This document shows positions 33,719 to 42,475 of a stretch of 64,000 bases of DNA, in pieces (position 1 is the first letter of the stretch; each line of letters opens with the position of its first letter). Origin of the DNA: an uncultured Acidimicrobiales bacterium. Lineage in GTDB: Bacteria > Actinomycetota > Acidimicrobiia > Acidimicrobiales > SZUA-35. A model generated the notes under the pieces. The model made no database searches, was not told the DNA's origin, and was given only the letters and a program-made list of their open reading frames with translations. The stretch spans positions 1 through 64,000 of the forward strand of contig CALKTH010000049.1 in assembly GCA_937997485.1 (NCBI GenBank). Direction: 5' to 3'. Made by a program: the position numbers and the translations under genes.

Positions 33719-35227
33719 ATGCGCTCCGTTGCCCTGCTCCTCGCCGCTGCTCTCATCACCGCAGCGTGCACCTCGGCCGACGATCCTCCCTCCGGCGAGG
33801 AAACCGAACCCGCACCCGCCACCACCGAGCTGACCACCGAGGAATTCGAAGAGGACGACAGCGAAGAGGCAATGGAGCTCGAATCCGACGGGTCGACAAT
33901 CGGGATGTTGCTCGTCGGCGATTCGTTGCCACCCGCGCAGCAGCGCCACCAGGAGGGTGAACCAGTCGTTGGCACCATTGCCCCTGGTCTCGAGTTCGGC
34001 GACATCGCCATTCCGGCTCAGGTCCCGACACTGCTCCTCACCGTCGTTGGCTCCTGCGCCGACTGTGCCGGCGCAGCCTCAGCGCTCGCTCCCCTCGCCG
34101 AGGAGTTCGGGGCCCAGGCTGTGCTCCTGACCAACGACGAGCCGACAGGCGCCATCGATCCAGCGTGGACCGTGATCGTCGACGACAAGGCGGCACGAGC
34201 CTTCTCCGGCCGAGACCGCCCCACGGCCATCGTGATCGACCTGAACGGGGCGGTGCTCTCCCGCATCCGACCGTTCAACCAATCGGGCACCGAATACGAC
34301 GAGCCCGATCTTCGTTTCGCCCTCGAGATCGCCACGAACCAGATGCGCGGCCGCCCCCCTGGCCCTGCCCTGGAACAGGAAGCGGGGCCCGACGGTGTGC
34401 CGAGTTCCTTCGTTGGCGTGACCTCCGACGGAGTGGCGGTAGAGGTGTCCACCGAGACCGGCGATGTCCTCCGACGGCTTGCCGACCCGATTGCCGATGC
34501 GGACGATCTCGCCGAGGGATTCAACGGCATCGATGAGGCCACGGCATTCGGACCGCTCGTGCTGCTCAATGAGTGCTGCGAGCCAGCTGCCGGTCTCCTG
34601 CGTTTCGCGCCCTCGCTTGCATCAGAACCGGGCCCCGACGCCGAACGAACTGAGCAAGCGGCCTTTGCCGGTTGGGAAACGGCAGCGACAGAGAACGGCC
34701 GGTGGATCGCCATCAGCGGCTACACACGCCAGATCGTCGACCTTCAGGTCGAACCCGAGCAGCTCATCACCGACGGCATTGCCGGGTTGGGAGCCATCCA
34801 GCTTGGATCAAGCAACGGTGCCAACCCCGATGTTGCATGGCTCCGTGACCGCCTGGGAGTGGTGTATCTCCACCGGGGCAACACGAACGGCGTGGTCGAG
34901 ATCATCGAGCTGAAGGCGGACTTCCAGCCCATCAGTCGTCGGAGCTTTGAGACGCAGGGTCCGGCAAGCGCCGTCGTGGTCAACGCCGCCGGCAACATCG
35001 TCGTTGTCTCTTCCGCCTTTGGATCGGACGAGACCATCGGACAGGTCTACGACATCGAGACCGCTGAGCTTCTGGCGGAGTTCCCCCTCGCCGAGGGCAC
35101 GGAAGACATCGACTACGACGCCTCGGGCACCTACCTCATCTCCGTCGACGGCGAGGGCCGAGTGACGTGGCAAGGAGCGGGGCTGACCGGCGACCTCGGA
35201 ACGGGCTTCATCTCCGCCAACTGGTAG
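33719..35227 (+). CDS. Lipoprotein with thioredoxin-like and beta-propeller domains
   Basis: A 502-residue lipoprotein. The lipobox is TAAC after LLLAAALI. An acidic/Thr-rich spacer (about 20-60) follows. About residues 85-215 look like a thioredoxin/TlpA fold with a CxxC (VGSCADCAGAASALAPL), a VIVDDKAARAF strand and a cis-Pro-like RPTAIVIDLNGAVL. The remainder (about 220-502) is a set of propeller blades (TSDGVAVEVSTETGDVL, EDIDYDASGTYLISVDGEG). An extracytoplasmic thiol-disulfide role is plausible but unproven. TACGGT lies eight bases before the ATG. Confidence 0.7.
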   Translation: MRSVALLLAAALITAACTSADDPPSGEETEPAPATTELTTEEFEEDDSEEAMELESDGSTIGMLLVGDSLPPAQQRHQEGEPVVGTIAPGLEFGDIAIPAQVPTLLLTVVGSCADCAGAASALAPLAEEFGAQAVLLTNDEPTGAIDPAWTVIVDDKAARAFSGRDRPTAIVIDLNGAVLSRIRPFNQSGTEYDEPDLRFALEIATNQMRGRPPGPALEQEAGPDGVPSSFVGVTSDGVAVEVSTETGDVLRRLADPIADADDLAEGFNGIDEATAFGPLVLLNECCEPAAGLLRFAPSLASEPGPDAERTEQAAFAGWETAATENGRWIAISGYTRQIVDLQVEPEQLITDGIAGLGAIQLGSSNGANPDVAWLRDRLGVVYLHRGNTNGVVEIIELKADFQPISRRSFETQGPASAVVVNAAGNIVVVSSAFGSDETIGQVYDIETAELLAEFPLAEGTEDIDYDASGTYLISVDGEGRVTWQGAGLTGDLGTGFISANW

Positions 35228-35336
35228 CACTGCTCGTCGTGCGCCCTCGGTTGCCATGCTTGGCGGCAGCGGGTGCATGCCTTCCCGGTGAGGCCGGGTG
35301 GTCCCGCAAGCAGCTGACGTCGCACCTCGATCGGCC

Positions 35337-35342
35337 TACGGT
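35337..35342 (+). promoter_or_regulatory. -10 element deciding the ERCC4-Lsr2 start
   Basis: TACGGT is followed by seven bases and GTG 35350. It overlaps the alternative GTG at 35341, which would place the start inside the promoter, so 35350 is preferred. Confidence 0.45.
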
Positions 35343-35349
35343 GAGTGCC

Positions 35350-36312
35350 GTGGACTCTGAGTTCGTGATCGCCCGCAACCCCGACGATGGGTCGACCCTT
35401 CCCTACCTCGTTCGCATCCCACTCCCGACGGGCCCGGTCATTCTCAAAGTGAAGGACACGTGGCCCCGCACAGCAAAGATCTATTGCCATCCGTCCGAGG
35501 ACTGGCCGTCCGATCCAGACGTCGTCGAACGCATCGCCGTGCGAACGTGCCGCCGACGCGGGGCTGCGATCGATCTCGTGCTCGAGCGAGGGCGAGAGAA
35601 CCGGAGCCAGTTCGTCTTCGCCCGGGCTCGTGGCCGGGAAATGATCTTCTGGCAGTCGCCCCGCACGACCAAGAAGGCACGACCCGTCACGGTCCCGACC
35701 GCCAAAGCATCTGGCCACGCCCTCGAGATCCTCGTTGACTCGCACGAACGCTACGCCTGGAAGTTCACCGAGCAGCAGGCAGCCACAACCAAGCGAGCCC
35801 TGCCTGCCGGAGACTACGCCGTCGAACTCGACGGCAAGCTTCTCGCCGCTGTGGAGCGCAAGAGTTTGGCCGACCTCGTTTCGACCCTCACGACCGGCAA
35901 GCTTCCGTATCTGCTCGCCGATCTCTCGGCCGTGGGGCGGTCCGCACTCGTGGTGGAAGATCGCTACTCAGCCATCTTCAAGCTCGACTTCGTGCGCCCG
36001 AGAGTCGTTGCTGAAGGATTGGCCGAGATGGCGGTCCGCTATCCCATGACGCCGATTCTCTTTTGTGAATCACGCCAGCTCGCTCAGGAATGGACCTACC
36101 GGTTCTTCGGCGCCGCTGTCACCCACCATCTCAATGACGACGCCGCTCGGGCCAAGGTCGAGAAGCTCCCGACCGGCGGACGCATTCCTCGTCCCGAGCC
36201 GACGACGAAGGAAGTTCGGGCATGGGCCCGCAACGAAGGCCTCTCTGTTCCGGACCGGGGAAAGCTTCGCCCCGACATCTGGTCGGCCTATCGCGATGCG
36301 ACCGGCCGCTGA
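35350..36312 (+). CDS. ERCC4-type nuclease fused to an Lsr2-like DNA-binding domain
   Basis: A 320-residue protein. The middle (about 120-245) is an ERCC4/XPF-type nuclease domain: ILVDSHERYAWKF, then the catalytic VERKSLADLVSTL (E-R-K-x3-D) and LLADLSAVGRSALVVEDRYS. The last 35 residues (TTKEVRAWARNEGLSVPDRG, DIWSAYRDAT) match the C-terminal Lsr2 domain that inserts into the minor groove of AT-rich DNA. The N-terminus (about 1-110) is unrecognised. The architecture suggests a structure-specific nuclease directed to A/T-rich or foreign DNA, which is inference. Convergent with a GHMP kinase gene. Confidence 0.8.
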   Translation: MDSEFVIARNPDDGSTLPYLVRIPLPTGPVILKVKDTWPRTAKIYCHPSEDWPSDPDVVERIAVRTCRRRGAAIDLVLERGRENRSQFVFARARGREMIFWQSPRTTKKARPVTVPTAKASGHALEILVDSHERYAWKFTEQQAATTKRALPAGDYAVELDGKLLAAVERKSLADLVSTLTTGKLPYLLADLSAVGRSALVVEDRYSAIFKLDFVRPRVVAEGLAEMAVRYPMTPILFCESRQLAQEWTYRFFGAAVTHHLNDDAARAKVEKLPTGGRIPRPEPTTKEVRAWARNEGLSVPDRGKLRPDIWSAYRDATGR

Positions 36313-36334
36313 CTCAACCGCCTCGCAGAGCTGG

Positions 36335-37327
36335 TCAGTTGATGCGGAGGACGTCGGCGCCGATGGCGGACAGCGCCGCGGAGAGTTCAGCGAACTGGGC
36401 CTCGTCGGCGTACGAGCCGACGATCGCACCACCGGACCCGGTGAAGGTGGCACCACAACCCACTTCGGCCGCCACTTCGACCAATTCGTACTGCGACTCG
36501 TTCACCGGACCGAGCTGGCGACGGAGCATCATGTTCTGCCGCATCAGATCGCCGACCCGGGCGGCATCGTTCCACCGCATGGCCGCTCGCCCTTCAGTGA
36601 CGAGGGCGGCCAGTGCTCGCATCGCCTCTCGCACCACGGGGTCGCCTGCTTCGAATCGGTTCCGCAGCGACGTGTGATACGTGGCGCTGGGCTCGGCCGA
36701 CGAGACACGGTGGGCAATGAACAGCGCCGGCAGACCGATCGGATCGAGCTCTTCGTACGAGCCGTGGGCCACGCCGAAACGGGCATCGGTCTGCATCGAA
36801 CCGAAGTCCATGGCCACGAGCCCGCCGTAGACCTGAACCACACGATCTTGCAGGCCGGCGGTTATTCCGAGCTGCTCAGTCTCCACGCTCAACGCAATCG
36901 TGGGCAGGACTTCGCGAGGGATCTCGAGGCCCGTGTGCTCCGCCAGGCATCGGAGTGCGGCAACGACCAAGGCCGAGGATCCGGCAAGGCCGACCTGCCG
37001 CGGAATGTTCGTTCGATATGAGAGGCGAAAGTCCTCCGGCCGTGGGGCGCCGACGGAGTCAGCCACATCGATGAACGTACGAATCACCGCCGTGAGGAGC
37101 TGGGGACCCGTGCCGTAGCCGAACCCGTCGACCGAGAGAGCAAGCTGGCCAGCGGAAGGCCAACTCGGCACATCAGAAGGAAGGGGCTCGATCGAGATGC
37201 CTTCGGCTGGTTCGAGCGTGACCGTGGCCGAATAGAGGGGTACGGCAAGGCCAAGGGTGCGCCCTCCGTAACCATCAGAGGGATTGCCGAGAAGACCGAC
37301 CCGTGCCGGTGCGGTCTGCTCGATCAT
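36335..37327 (-). CDS. GHMP-family sugar kinase (glucuronokinase-like)
   Basis: A 330-residue kinase. GHMP motif 1 is RVGLLGNPSDGYGGRTL (residues 9-25), motif 2 is the ATP loop RQVGLAGSSALVVAAL, and motif 3 is GCGATFTGSGGAIVG. The overall layout resembles plant/bacterial glucuronokinase and related sugar 1-kinases; the substrate cannot be assigned. ITAGLQDRVVQVYGGLVAMD contains the catalytic aspartate region. It starts 11 bp after the Nfu-N-like gene on the same strand, the last gene of a four-gene run from 38769. Confidence 0.85.
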   Translation of the reverse strand: MIEQTAPARVGLLGNPSDGYGGRTLGLAVPLYSATVTLEPAEGISIEPLPSDVPSWPSAGQLALSVDGFGYGTGPQLLTAVIRTFIDVADSVGAPRPEDFRLSYRTNIPRQVGLAGSSALVVAALRCLAEHTGLEIPREVLPTIALSVETEQLGITAGLQDRVVQVYGGLVAMDFGSMQTDARFGVAHGSYEELDPIGLPALFIAHRVSSAEPSATYHTSLRNRFEAGDPVVREAMRALAALVTEGRAAMRWNDAARVGDLMRQNMMLRRQLGPVNESQYELVEVAAEVGCGATFTGSGGAIVGSYADEAQFAELSAALSAIGADVLRIN

Positions 37328-37338
37328 CGAGACCAGCC

Positions 37339-37659
37339 TCAGCTGAAGGACGCCTCGTCGGGGATCTCAACACCAGGCTTGTAGTGGATGAAGAGATCTT
37401 CCACGATCTGCTTCAGCCCTTCAGGCTCCTGCCCGGCGGAGAGGCGCACCGTGATGGTCTGTGCGTACACATGGACCTGATCCACTCGACCGGTGGCCAG
37501 CAACTGGCGGGCCACGACGTCTGGCGGGCGGTCGCCAATGACCTCTTGGTCCTTGGTGTACCGCTCGTGACCCATGCCCGTGAGGGAACGGTTGGTCTCG
37601 AATCGCACCAACCCGTGGTTGGTGGACGGCTTCTCGATCACAGTGACTGGCTCACCCAT
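37339..37659 (-). CDS. Nfu N-terminal-domain-like protein
   Basis: A 106-residue protein resembling the Nfu/NifU scaffold N-terminal domain without the C-x-x-C Fe-S domain. Support comes from GLVRFETNRSLTGMGHERY, VVARQLLATGRVDQVHVYAQ (matching the sPLa-x-Lf-x-i-GV-x-x-V pattern) and LKQIVEDLFIHYKPG. The true start at 37659 (MGEPVTVIEKP) overlaps the upstream membrane-protein gene by 8 bp. A role in iron-sulfur or redox chemistry is only suggested. It is 11 bp before the GHMP kinase. Confidence 0.65.
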   Translation of the reverse strand: MGEPVTVIEKPSTNHGLVRFETNRSLTGMGHERYTKDQEVIGDRPPDVVARQLLATGRVDQVHVYAQTITVRLSAGQEPEGLKQIVEDLFIHYKPGVEIPDEASFS

Positions 37660-38059
37660 AGTGGGCCGAGCGTAGCCGCATCGAGCGGAGCACCATCCAG
37701 CTGAAGGCGAACACGACGAGCGCCAAGATTGTGTGAACGGCTTTGAACCCCGCGCTCCAGTCGCCGAGCAGGATCTGCCCACCTCGCACGAACCACCAGA
37801 TCGGACCGATCACCGCAAGGGCCAGCAAGATCCGAGGACGGACTCGCCGGGCGAGCTCGATACCCCCGGCAAGCGCCAAAGCCACGAAGCCAACGGCCAC
37901 TGCGAGCCGCCAAGCACGGCCGCCACCGGTGAGCTCAACATCGTCAAGGATGTTGCGCACTCGAGAACCCCAAACAAAGGCCGTCCATGCGACCAAGCCA
38001 ATGCCGGCCCATGGCCGTGTTGCGGATCGCTCGGAGTTCGCGCTTTCGGTCTGGGTCAT
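37652..38059 (-). CDS. Small membrane protein
   Basis: A 135-residue protein with about four hydrophobic helices (GIGLVAWTAFVWGS, LAVAVGFVALALAGGIELA, ILLALAVIGPIWWFV, ILALVVFAFSWMVL). No family is recognised. The ATG overlaps the stop of the upstream lipoprotein gene by 4 bp, and its end overlaps the Nfu-N-like gene by 8 bp, so all are likely one transcript. Confidence 0.65.
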   Translation of the reverse strand: MTQTESANSERSATRPWAGIGLVAWTAFVWGSRVRNILDDVELTGGGRAWRLAVAVGFVALALAGGIELARRVRPRILLALAVIGPIWWFVRGGQILLGDWSAGFKAVHTILALVVFAFSWMVLRSMRLRSAHYG

Positions 38060-38769
38060 CCGTCGAGCCTCACGTCGCAGGTCTCCAGTGCAGCCGCGAA
38101 GGCGGCCGCATCATCGTCGGTCACTGCCTCGCCGTCAGCCAGGGCGGCGAGGGTTGACAGGTCCATCTCGTCCACCACACAACGAGCATCGGCCGGCGCT
38201 AAGCCCAGCTCCTCGGCCAGCTGCGAGGCGATCGTGGCCGCGACAACGGCGTCGTCCTCACCTTCGGGAGCAAGACCGGCGAGCTCACTGTCGGAGAACG
38301 GGCGGGGAGCGTTGGGGTCTTCGGGACTGACGAAGGGATCGCCTTCGTCTCGACAGTTGGCGAGAAGGAAACGGTCGAGCCGGTCAGACGCCTCAGCACT
38401 GCTGCTGTTGTCGAGCGCCCGTTCGTCGACTTCGAGGATGTTGTGATCGACCTCGGCCATCGCTTCGTCCAGCTCAACGAACGCATCTCGCACGGTCATC
38501 ACGTCGTCTTCGATCGTTGGCGGAGCAGCCTCGACGAGTCGGTTGAGCCGATCGAGTGAGCCCTCGAAGAAGTCCTTGGTCTCAGCCTGGTCGAACAGTG
38601 CCGTGGACAGCCCGGACTGGAACGATTCGAAGTCATCCGCCAAGGAGCAGAAGGCCGCCGTTGGGTCCTCTGGCGCCCCCGATGAACAGGAAGCCAGGAT
38701 CAAGAGCCCGGTGAAGCCAACAGCGATCGCACGTGCGCTTCGTTCGGCGGTCCGGGGGCGGCGAAACAT
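38056..38769 (-). CDS. Lipoprotein with C-terminal Cys/Val-Asp domain (third family member)
   Basis: A 237-residue lipoprotein. The lipobox is ASC after VGFTGLLIL. A helical N-terminal half (FCSLADDFESFQSGL, FEGSLDRLNRLVEAAPP) resembles the corresponding region of the protein at 6379. The C-terminus DARCVVDEMDLSTLAAL and AAAFAAALETCDVRL matches the ends of the 6379 and 13113 proteins. ATG 38769 is chosen because TACCGT lies eight bases upstream and it directly precedes the signal peptide; a further ATG at 38814 is possible. First gene of a tightly overlapping run through the GHMP kinase. Confidence 0.72.
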   Translation of the reverse strand: MFRRPRTAERSARAIAVGFTGLLILASCSSGAPEDPTAAFCSLADDFESFQSGLSTALFDQAETKDFFEGSLDRLNRLVEAAPPTIEDDVMTVRDAFVELDEAMAEVDHNILEVDERALDNSSSAEASDRLDRFLLANCRDEGDPFVSPEDPNAPRPFSDSELAGLAPEGEDDAVVAATIASQLAEELGLAPADARCVVDEMDLSTLAALADGEAVTDDDAAAFAAALETCDVRLDG

Positions 38770-38815
38770 CGATGGAGACGGTACGCCGAATCTCACTCGT
38801 CCCGATGTCGGCAAC

Positions 38816-38821
38816 TACGTT
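38816..38821 (+). promoter_or_regulatory. -10 element of the acyl-CoA dehydrogenase gene
   Basis: TACGTT, six bases (GGCCCG), then the ATG at 38828. Confidence 0.6.
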
Positions 38822-38827
38822 GGCCCG

Positions 38828-40072
38828 ATGTCTGACATCACCCTCGAGCAGTTCATCGCCGACGCCACGGCCTTCCTTGACGCCAACGCCACCAAGAAGG
38901 CGGCCGCGAAGGAATTCGTGTGGGGCGAAGGGCCAGACGACGCCTCACTGTTCGAAGAGGTGGACCGGGAACTCGAGAAGGTGGAACTGGCCAAGGCGCA
39001 GGCGTGGCGAGCCAAGCGGTTCGATGCTGGTTTCGGCTACATCAGCGGCGCCGAAGCGATGGGCGGTCGGGGCCTGCCGCGTGCCTTCGACCAGGCGTAC
39101 GCCAACCTCGAGGCGAAGTACGAGGTTCCTGACCAGGGCTTCTTCACGATCGGGCTCGGCATGGTGGCTCCCACCATCGCCAGCCATGCCAGCGAAGAGG
39201 TGGCGGCGGAGATCGTCCCGAAGATGTATCGAGGCGACATCGTCGGAGCCCAACTCTTCTCCGAGCCAGGCGCCGGATCCGACTTGGCCAGCCTGACCAT
39301 GAAGGCCGAGCGCGATGGCGACGAGTGGATCATCACCGGGCAGAAGGTGTGGACCTCCGGTGCGCACTACTCCGACATCGGAGAAGTGATCTGCCGGACC
39401 GATCCGGATCTACCAAAGCACAAGGGGCTGACCGGATTCATCGTGGACATGAAGGCCCCCGGAGTGGAGATTCGCCCGCTCGTCCAGATGACTGGCGGAG
39501 CGAGCTTCAACGAAGTGTTCTTCGAAGAAGTTCGGGTGCCCGACTCCCACCGCCTCGGCGAGGTCAACGACGGTTGGCGAGTCGCGCTCACCACGCTGAT
39601 GAACGAGCGGGCGGCGATCGGTGGCGGCACCGGTGGCGGTGGCGCGATGACGAAGCTGATCGAGATGGTCCGCCACTTCGGTCTGGCCGATGATCCACTG
39701 ATCCGCCAGGAGCTGATGGACCTCTACATCCGAGGCCAGGCGCTGCGGTTCAACAACATGCGAGCGATGGACAAGATCAAGGCGGGCGAATTGCCGGGCG
39801 CAGAGATGAGTGGAGCCAAGCTGGCGCTCACCGAGAACATGCGACGCACCTCGGCCTTCATCGGCCGGGTGATCGGGCCTCGGCTCACGGCCGACACTGG
39901 AGAGTGGGGCACGTTCTCCTGGGCCGGGTACGTGCTGGGTATGCCGGGTATGGCCATCGCCGGTGGTTCCGATCAGGTGCTGCGCAACATCCTGGGCGAG
40001 CGAGTCCTTGGTCTTCCCAAGGAACCCGGCATCGACACCACGAGCCCCTTCAAAGACATCAAGATCAACTAG
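38828..40072 (+). CDS. Acyl-CoA dehydrogenase
   Basis: A 414-residue flavoprotein of the acyl-CoA dehydrogenase superfamily. AQLFSEPGAGSDLASLTMKA is the FAD/substrate signature, GQKVWTSGAHYSD follows, and the C-terminal helical domain contains QVLRNILGERVLGLPKEPG. It is close to the large actinobacterial group acting on branched, aromatic or sterol side-chain CoA thioesters, and the usual catalytic Glu cannot be assigned without alignment. ATG 38828 is chosen for its leaderless -10; the frame extends upstream within the divergent gene. It stands alone without beta-oxidation partners. Confidence 0.9.
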   Translation: MSDITLEQFIADATAFLDANATKKAAAKEFVWGEGPDDASLFEEVDRELEKVELAKAQAWRAKRFDAGFGYISGAEAMGGRGLPRAFDQAYANLEAKYEVPDQGFFTIGLGMVAPTIASHASEEVAAEIVPKMYRGDIVGAQLFSEPGAGSDLASLTMKAERDGDEWIITGQKVWTSGAHYSDIGEVICRTDPDLPKHKGLTGFIVDMKAPGVEIRPLVQMTGGASFNEVFFEEVRVPDSHRLGEVNDGWRVALTTLMNERAAIGGGTGGGGAMTKLIEMVRHFGLADDPLIRQELMDLYIRGQALRFNNMRAMDKIKAGELPGAEMSGAKLALTENMRRTSAFIGRVIGPRLTADTGEWGTFSWAGYVLGMPGMAIAGGSDQVLRNILGERVLGLPKEPGIDTTSPFKDIKIN

Positions 40073-40136
40073 TCGCCGTTGCCGTTCCCTCGGCTCGCGC
40101 CTCAGTCACTAACGGACCGAGACGTGGTACCGGCCT

Positions 40137-40874
40137 TCACTCAGGGAGAAGGGAGGTCTGGCCGGGGATTTGCGTCGGGTCGGGTGGGTTCACTCGGTGA
40201 ACCCCCGTCCACGGCATCGTGTCCATGAAGACCCACGAGCGACGGTGGATCGAGGTTGGTCCGTAGGCCTGGATCGCCGTTCGATGGCGAGGGCACGGGT
40301 AGCCCTTGTTGTTCTCGAAATCGAAGCCGGGGAACGCCTCAGCGTCCGCTCGCATCATGCGGTCTCGGGTGACCTTCGCGAGGATCGAGGCCGCCGCAAC
40401 CGAGAGACACTTCGCGTCGGCCTTGATCAGCTTGCGAGTGTTCGGATGTCCAACAAAATCCCACTTGCCATCCAGGATCACGCCGTCGACCCGGACGCCT
40501 AGAGCATCAATGGCTCGCTTGGCGGCCAAGCGTTGGGCCGCTGACATGCCGAGCTCATCACACTCGTCGTGGGTTGCGTGGCCGATGCCGTAAGCCTCGA
40601 CCCAGTCTTCGAGCCGGCTGAACATGGCCTCCCGCTCGGGCTCGGTGAGCATCTTCGAATCCCGCACCTTGTTCAGGCGCTTGTCCTTCGGCACGACCGC
40701 GGCACCGATGGTGAGCGGGCCCGCCCACGCCCCTCGACCCACTTCATCAATCCCCACGACGTACTCGGCGCCCCCGGCCCAGAGTTCCTTCTCCACCGAG
40801 AGCCCAGGCGGCTTGGCCTTCAACGCTTTGCGGAGCTTCGGCACGCTCTTCTTCGTGGCGGTCCCCGCAGGCAT
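40137..40874 (-). CDS. rnhB: Ribonuclease HII
   Basis: A 245-residue RNase H2 that removes ribonucleotides from DNA. The catalytic residues are visible: GIDEVGRGAWAGP (D43, E44), ILDGKWDF and ADAKCLSVAAASILAKVTRD. The N-terminus has about 35 extra residues that are Lys-rich, and the C-terminus ends with a short Pro-rich tail (DPTQIPGQTSLLPE). TAGGTT lies six bases before the ATG. It is in isolation here; the usual ribosomal/rplS neighbours are absent. Confidence 0.95.
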   Translation of the reverse strand: MPAGTATKKSVPKLRKALKAKPPGLSVEKELWAGGAEYVVGIDEVGRGAWAGPLTIGAAVVPKDKRLNKVRDSKMLTEPEREAMFSRLEDWVEAYGIGHATHDECDELGMSAAQRLAAKRAIDALGVRVDGVILDGKWDFVGHPNTRKLIKADAKCLSVAAASILAKVTRDRMMRADAEAFPGFDFENNKGYPCPRHRTAIQAYGPTSIHRRSWVFMDTMPWTGVHRVNPPDPTQIPGQTSLLPE

Positions 40875-40880
40875 CCCCGC

Positions 40881-40886
40881 AACCTA
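40881..40886 (-). promoter_or_regulatory. -10 element of rnhB
   Basis: TAGGTT on the minus strand, six bases (GCGGGG) before the ATG at 40874. Confidence 0.55.
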
Positions 40887-40927
40887 CCGGCCGACGGCCG
40901 AGCCTGCCGCCCGGCCCGTCCGCAGCT

Positions 40928-40973
40928 ATTGGGTGCACGCTGCCATCAAAACCGTTGGAGATCGGCACCCAAT
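40928..40973. repeat. Inverted repeat upstream of the cyclase gene
   Basis: ATTGGGTGC and GCACCCAAT are perfect 9-bp arms 28 bp apart in the divergent region between rnhB and the Tat-exported cyclase. It may be a regulatory site or part of an untranslated leader. Confidence 0.35.
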
Positions 40974-41091
40974 GTGCGCACCCGAGAGCGAACGGCAAGT
41001 CCCCGGCGCCGGCGGTGGCAATGGCTTCTCCGAGAAGCGATTGCTAGCTTCGCCAACGAGGGGCGAGCTTCAACACATAGGGGGACGAGAC

Positions 41092-42342
41092 ATGCGTTTC
41101 GACCATGCACACCACCATCTGTCGCGCCGAGATGCGCTCAAGCTCGGAGGTGCCAGCGCTGCAGCGGTGACCACCACGACCCTGCTCAGCGCTGCGCCAG
41201 CGCTCGGGCAAGACGAGGAGGAGCTCGTCGACCGCGAAGCCGAAGCACTCGCTCAGAGCGTTCGCGGCCAGAGCTACAGCGACGAAATGTTCGACGTTGC
41301 CGCTGCCGCTGCTGGGGGCTACTGGGTCAGCCCCTACGGGCCAGACGATCAGCGGGGCACGTTCAACGAGCTCACCGCCGAGCGAACTGGCCGAGCACTT
41401 CGTCAGCTTCGCAAGGGTCTGGACGTGAAGACCTACCAACTCGGCGAGGAGATGTTCAACGGCTTCCCGGCGTTCCCCAGCGCACCACCTCGCCTTCACG
41501 ACATGTTCCTTCTGGCGTTCGGGTACGACGCTGGCGCCGATTTTGTGGCGGGAGGCGGCATCCAGTCCGGCTTTGATGCGCTCGGACCGAACCTGGTCAT
41601 CGGCCACGAGGAGCGCTTCGCCGAGAACTTCACGCTCCAGATCGGCTCACAGATCGACGGGCTCGGTCACGTCGGAATCGGAACCGGCGACGAGCGAGGC
41701 GGGCGTTTCTACAACGACATCTACGCCGACGACCTCATCACACCGACGGGCACGACCAAGCTCGGCAACGAGACGATGGGCCCGATGGTCACCCGCGGCG
41801 TGATCATCGACGTGGTCGGCATGAAGGTGGCGGCCGGCGCCACCGATGACTTCTTCGTGGCACCGAACGGCCAACCCGTGCTGCGGGACAACTATCGCAT
41901 CACGATCGACGACATCGAGAACGCCCTGAGGCGCCAGCGAGTGCGCAAGGCGATCGGCCCGGGCGACGTGCCGATCCTCCACACCGGATGGACCCATCTG
42001 GTGAGAGACGATCCGAACCGCTATCTCACCCAGGAGCCTGGCATCTACCTGGCTGAGGCTCGCTATTTCACCGACCGCAAGGTGGCCATGGTTGCCTCCG
42101 ATACCTGGGGCCTCGAGGTTCTCGACCCAGCCGTGACGGGCGGCAACGCATTCCCGTGCCATCAGGAACTCTTCGGCCATACCGGCATCCGCATCGGCGA
42201 ATCGTTTGTCACCGATGCGGCCGTGGCCGACCACGCCTACGACGGCGTGCTCATCGCCACGCCAGAGAACGTGCCAGGAGCAACCTGCGGTTCGAGCCCG
42301 CCAGCGTTCATGGGCCAGCCGGGTCGAGCCCCACGAGACTGA
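41092..42342 (+). CDS. Tat-exported cyclase-family (kynurenine formamidase-like) hydrolase
   Basis: A 416-residue protein of the cyclase/KynB-like fold, metal-dependent amidohydrolases. The N-terminus is a Tat signal (HLSRRDALKLGGASAAAVTT), so the protein is exported folded. In place of the usual H-x-G-T-H-x-D-x-P-x-H motif it has GSQIDGLGHVGIG. Other family segments are ITIDDIENALRRQ and GPGDVPILHTGWTHL. The metal site therefore seems partly altered and activity is uncertain. GGGGGA precedes the ATG at 41092; the longer open frame upstream covers the divergent rnhB gene. Confidence 0.82.
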   Translation: MRFDHAHHHLSRRDALKLGGASAAAVTTTTLLSAAPALGQDEEELVDREAEALAQSVRGQSYSDEMFDVAAAAAGGYWVSPYGPDDQRGTFNELTAERTGRALRQLRKGLDVKTYQLGEEMFNGFPAFPSAPPRLHDMFLLAFGYDAGADFVAGGGIQSGFDALGPNLVIGHEERFAENFTLQIGSQIDGLGHVGIGTGDERGGRFYNDIYADDLITPTGTTKLGNETMGPMVTRGVIIDVVGMKVAAGATDDFFVAPNGQPVLRDNYRITIDDIENALRRQRVRKAIGPGDVPILHTGWTHLVRDDPNRYLTQEPGIYLAEARYFTDRKVAMVASDTWGLEVLDPAVTGGNAFPCHQELFGHTGIRIGESFVTDAAVADHAYDGVLIATPENVPGATCGSSPPAFMGQPGRAPRD

Positions 42343-42475
42343 GGCCGCGGGCCCCAAGCCCCAGAGACGGGCGGCGTTCGGTCGGTGAATCTTCACCGGC
42401 CGAACATCGCGACCGGTAGCGCAGCACCCTGACCCGACCATGGCGCTCGCCATTCTCGCTTCTATGTTGGAGGCC

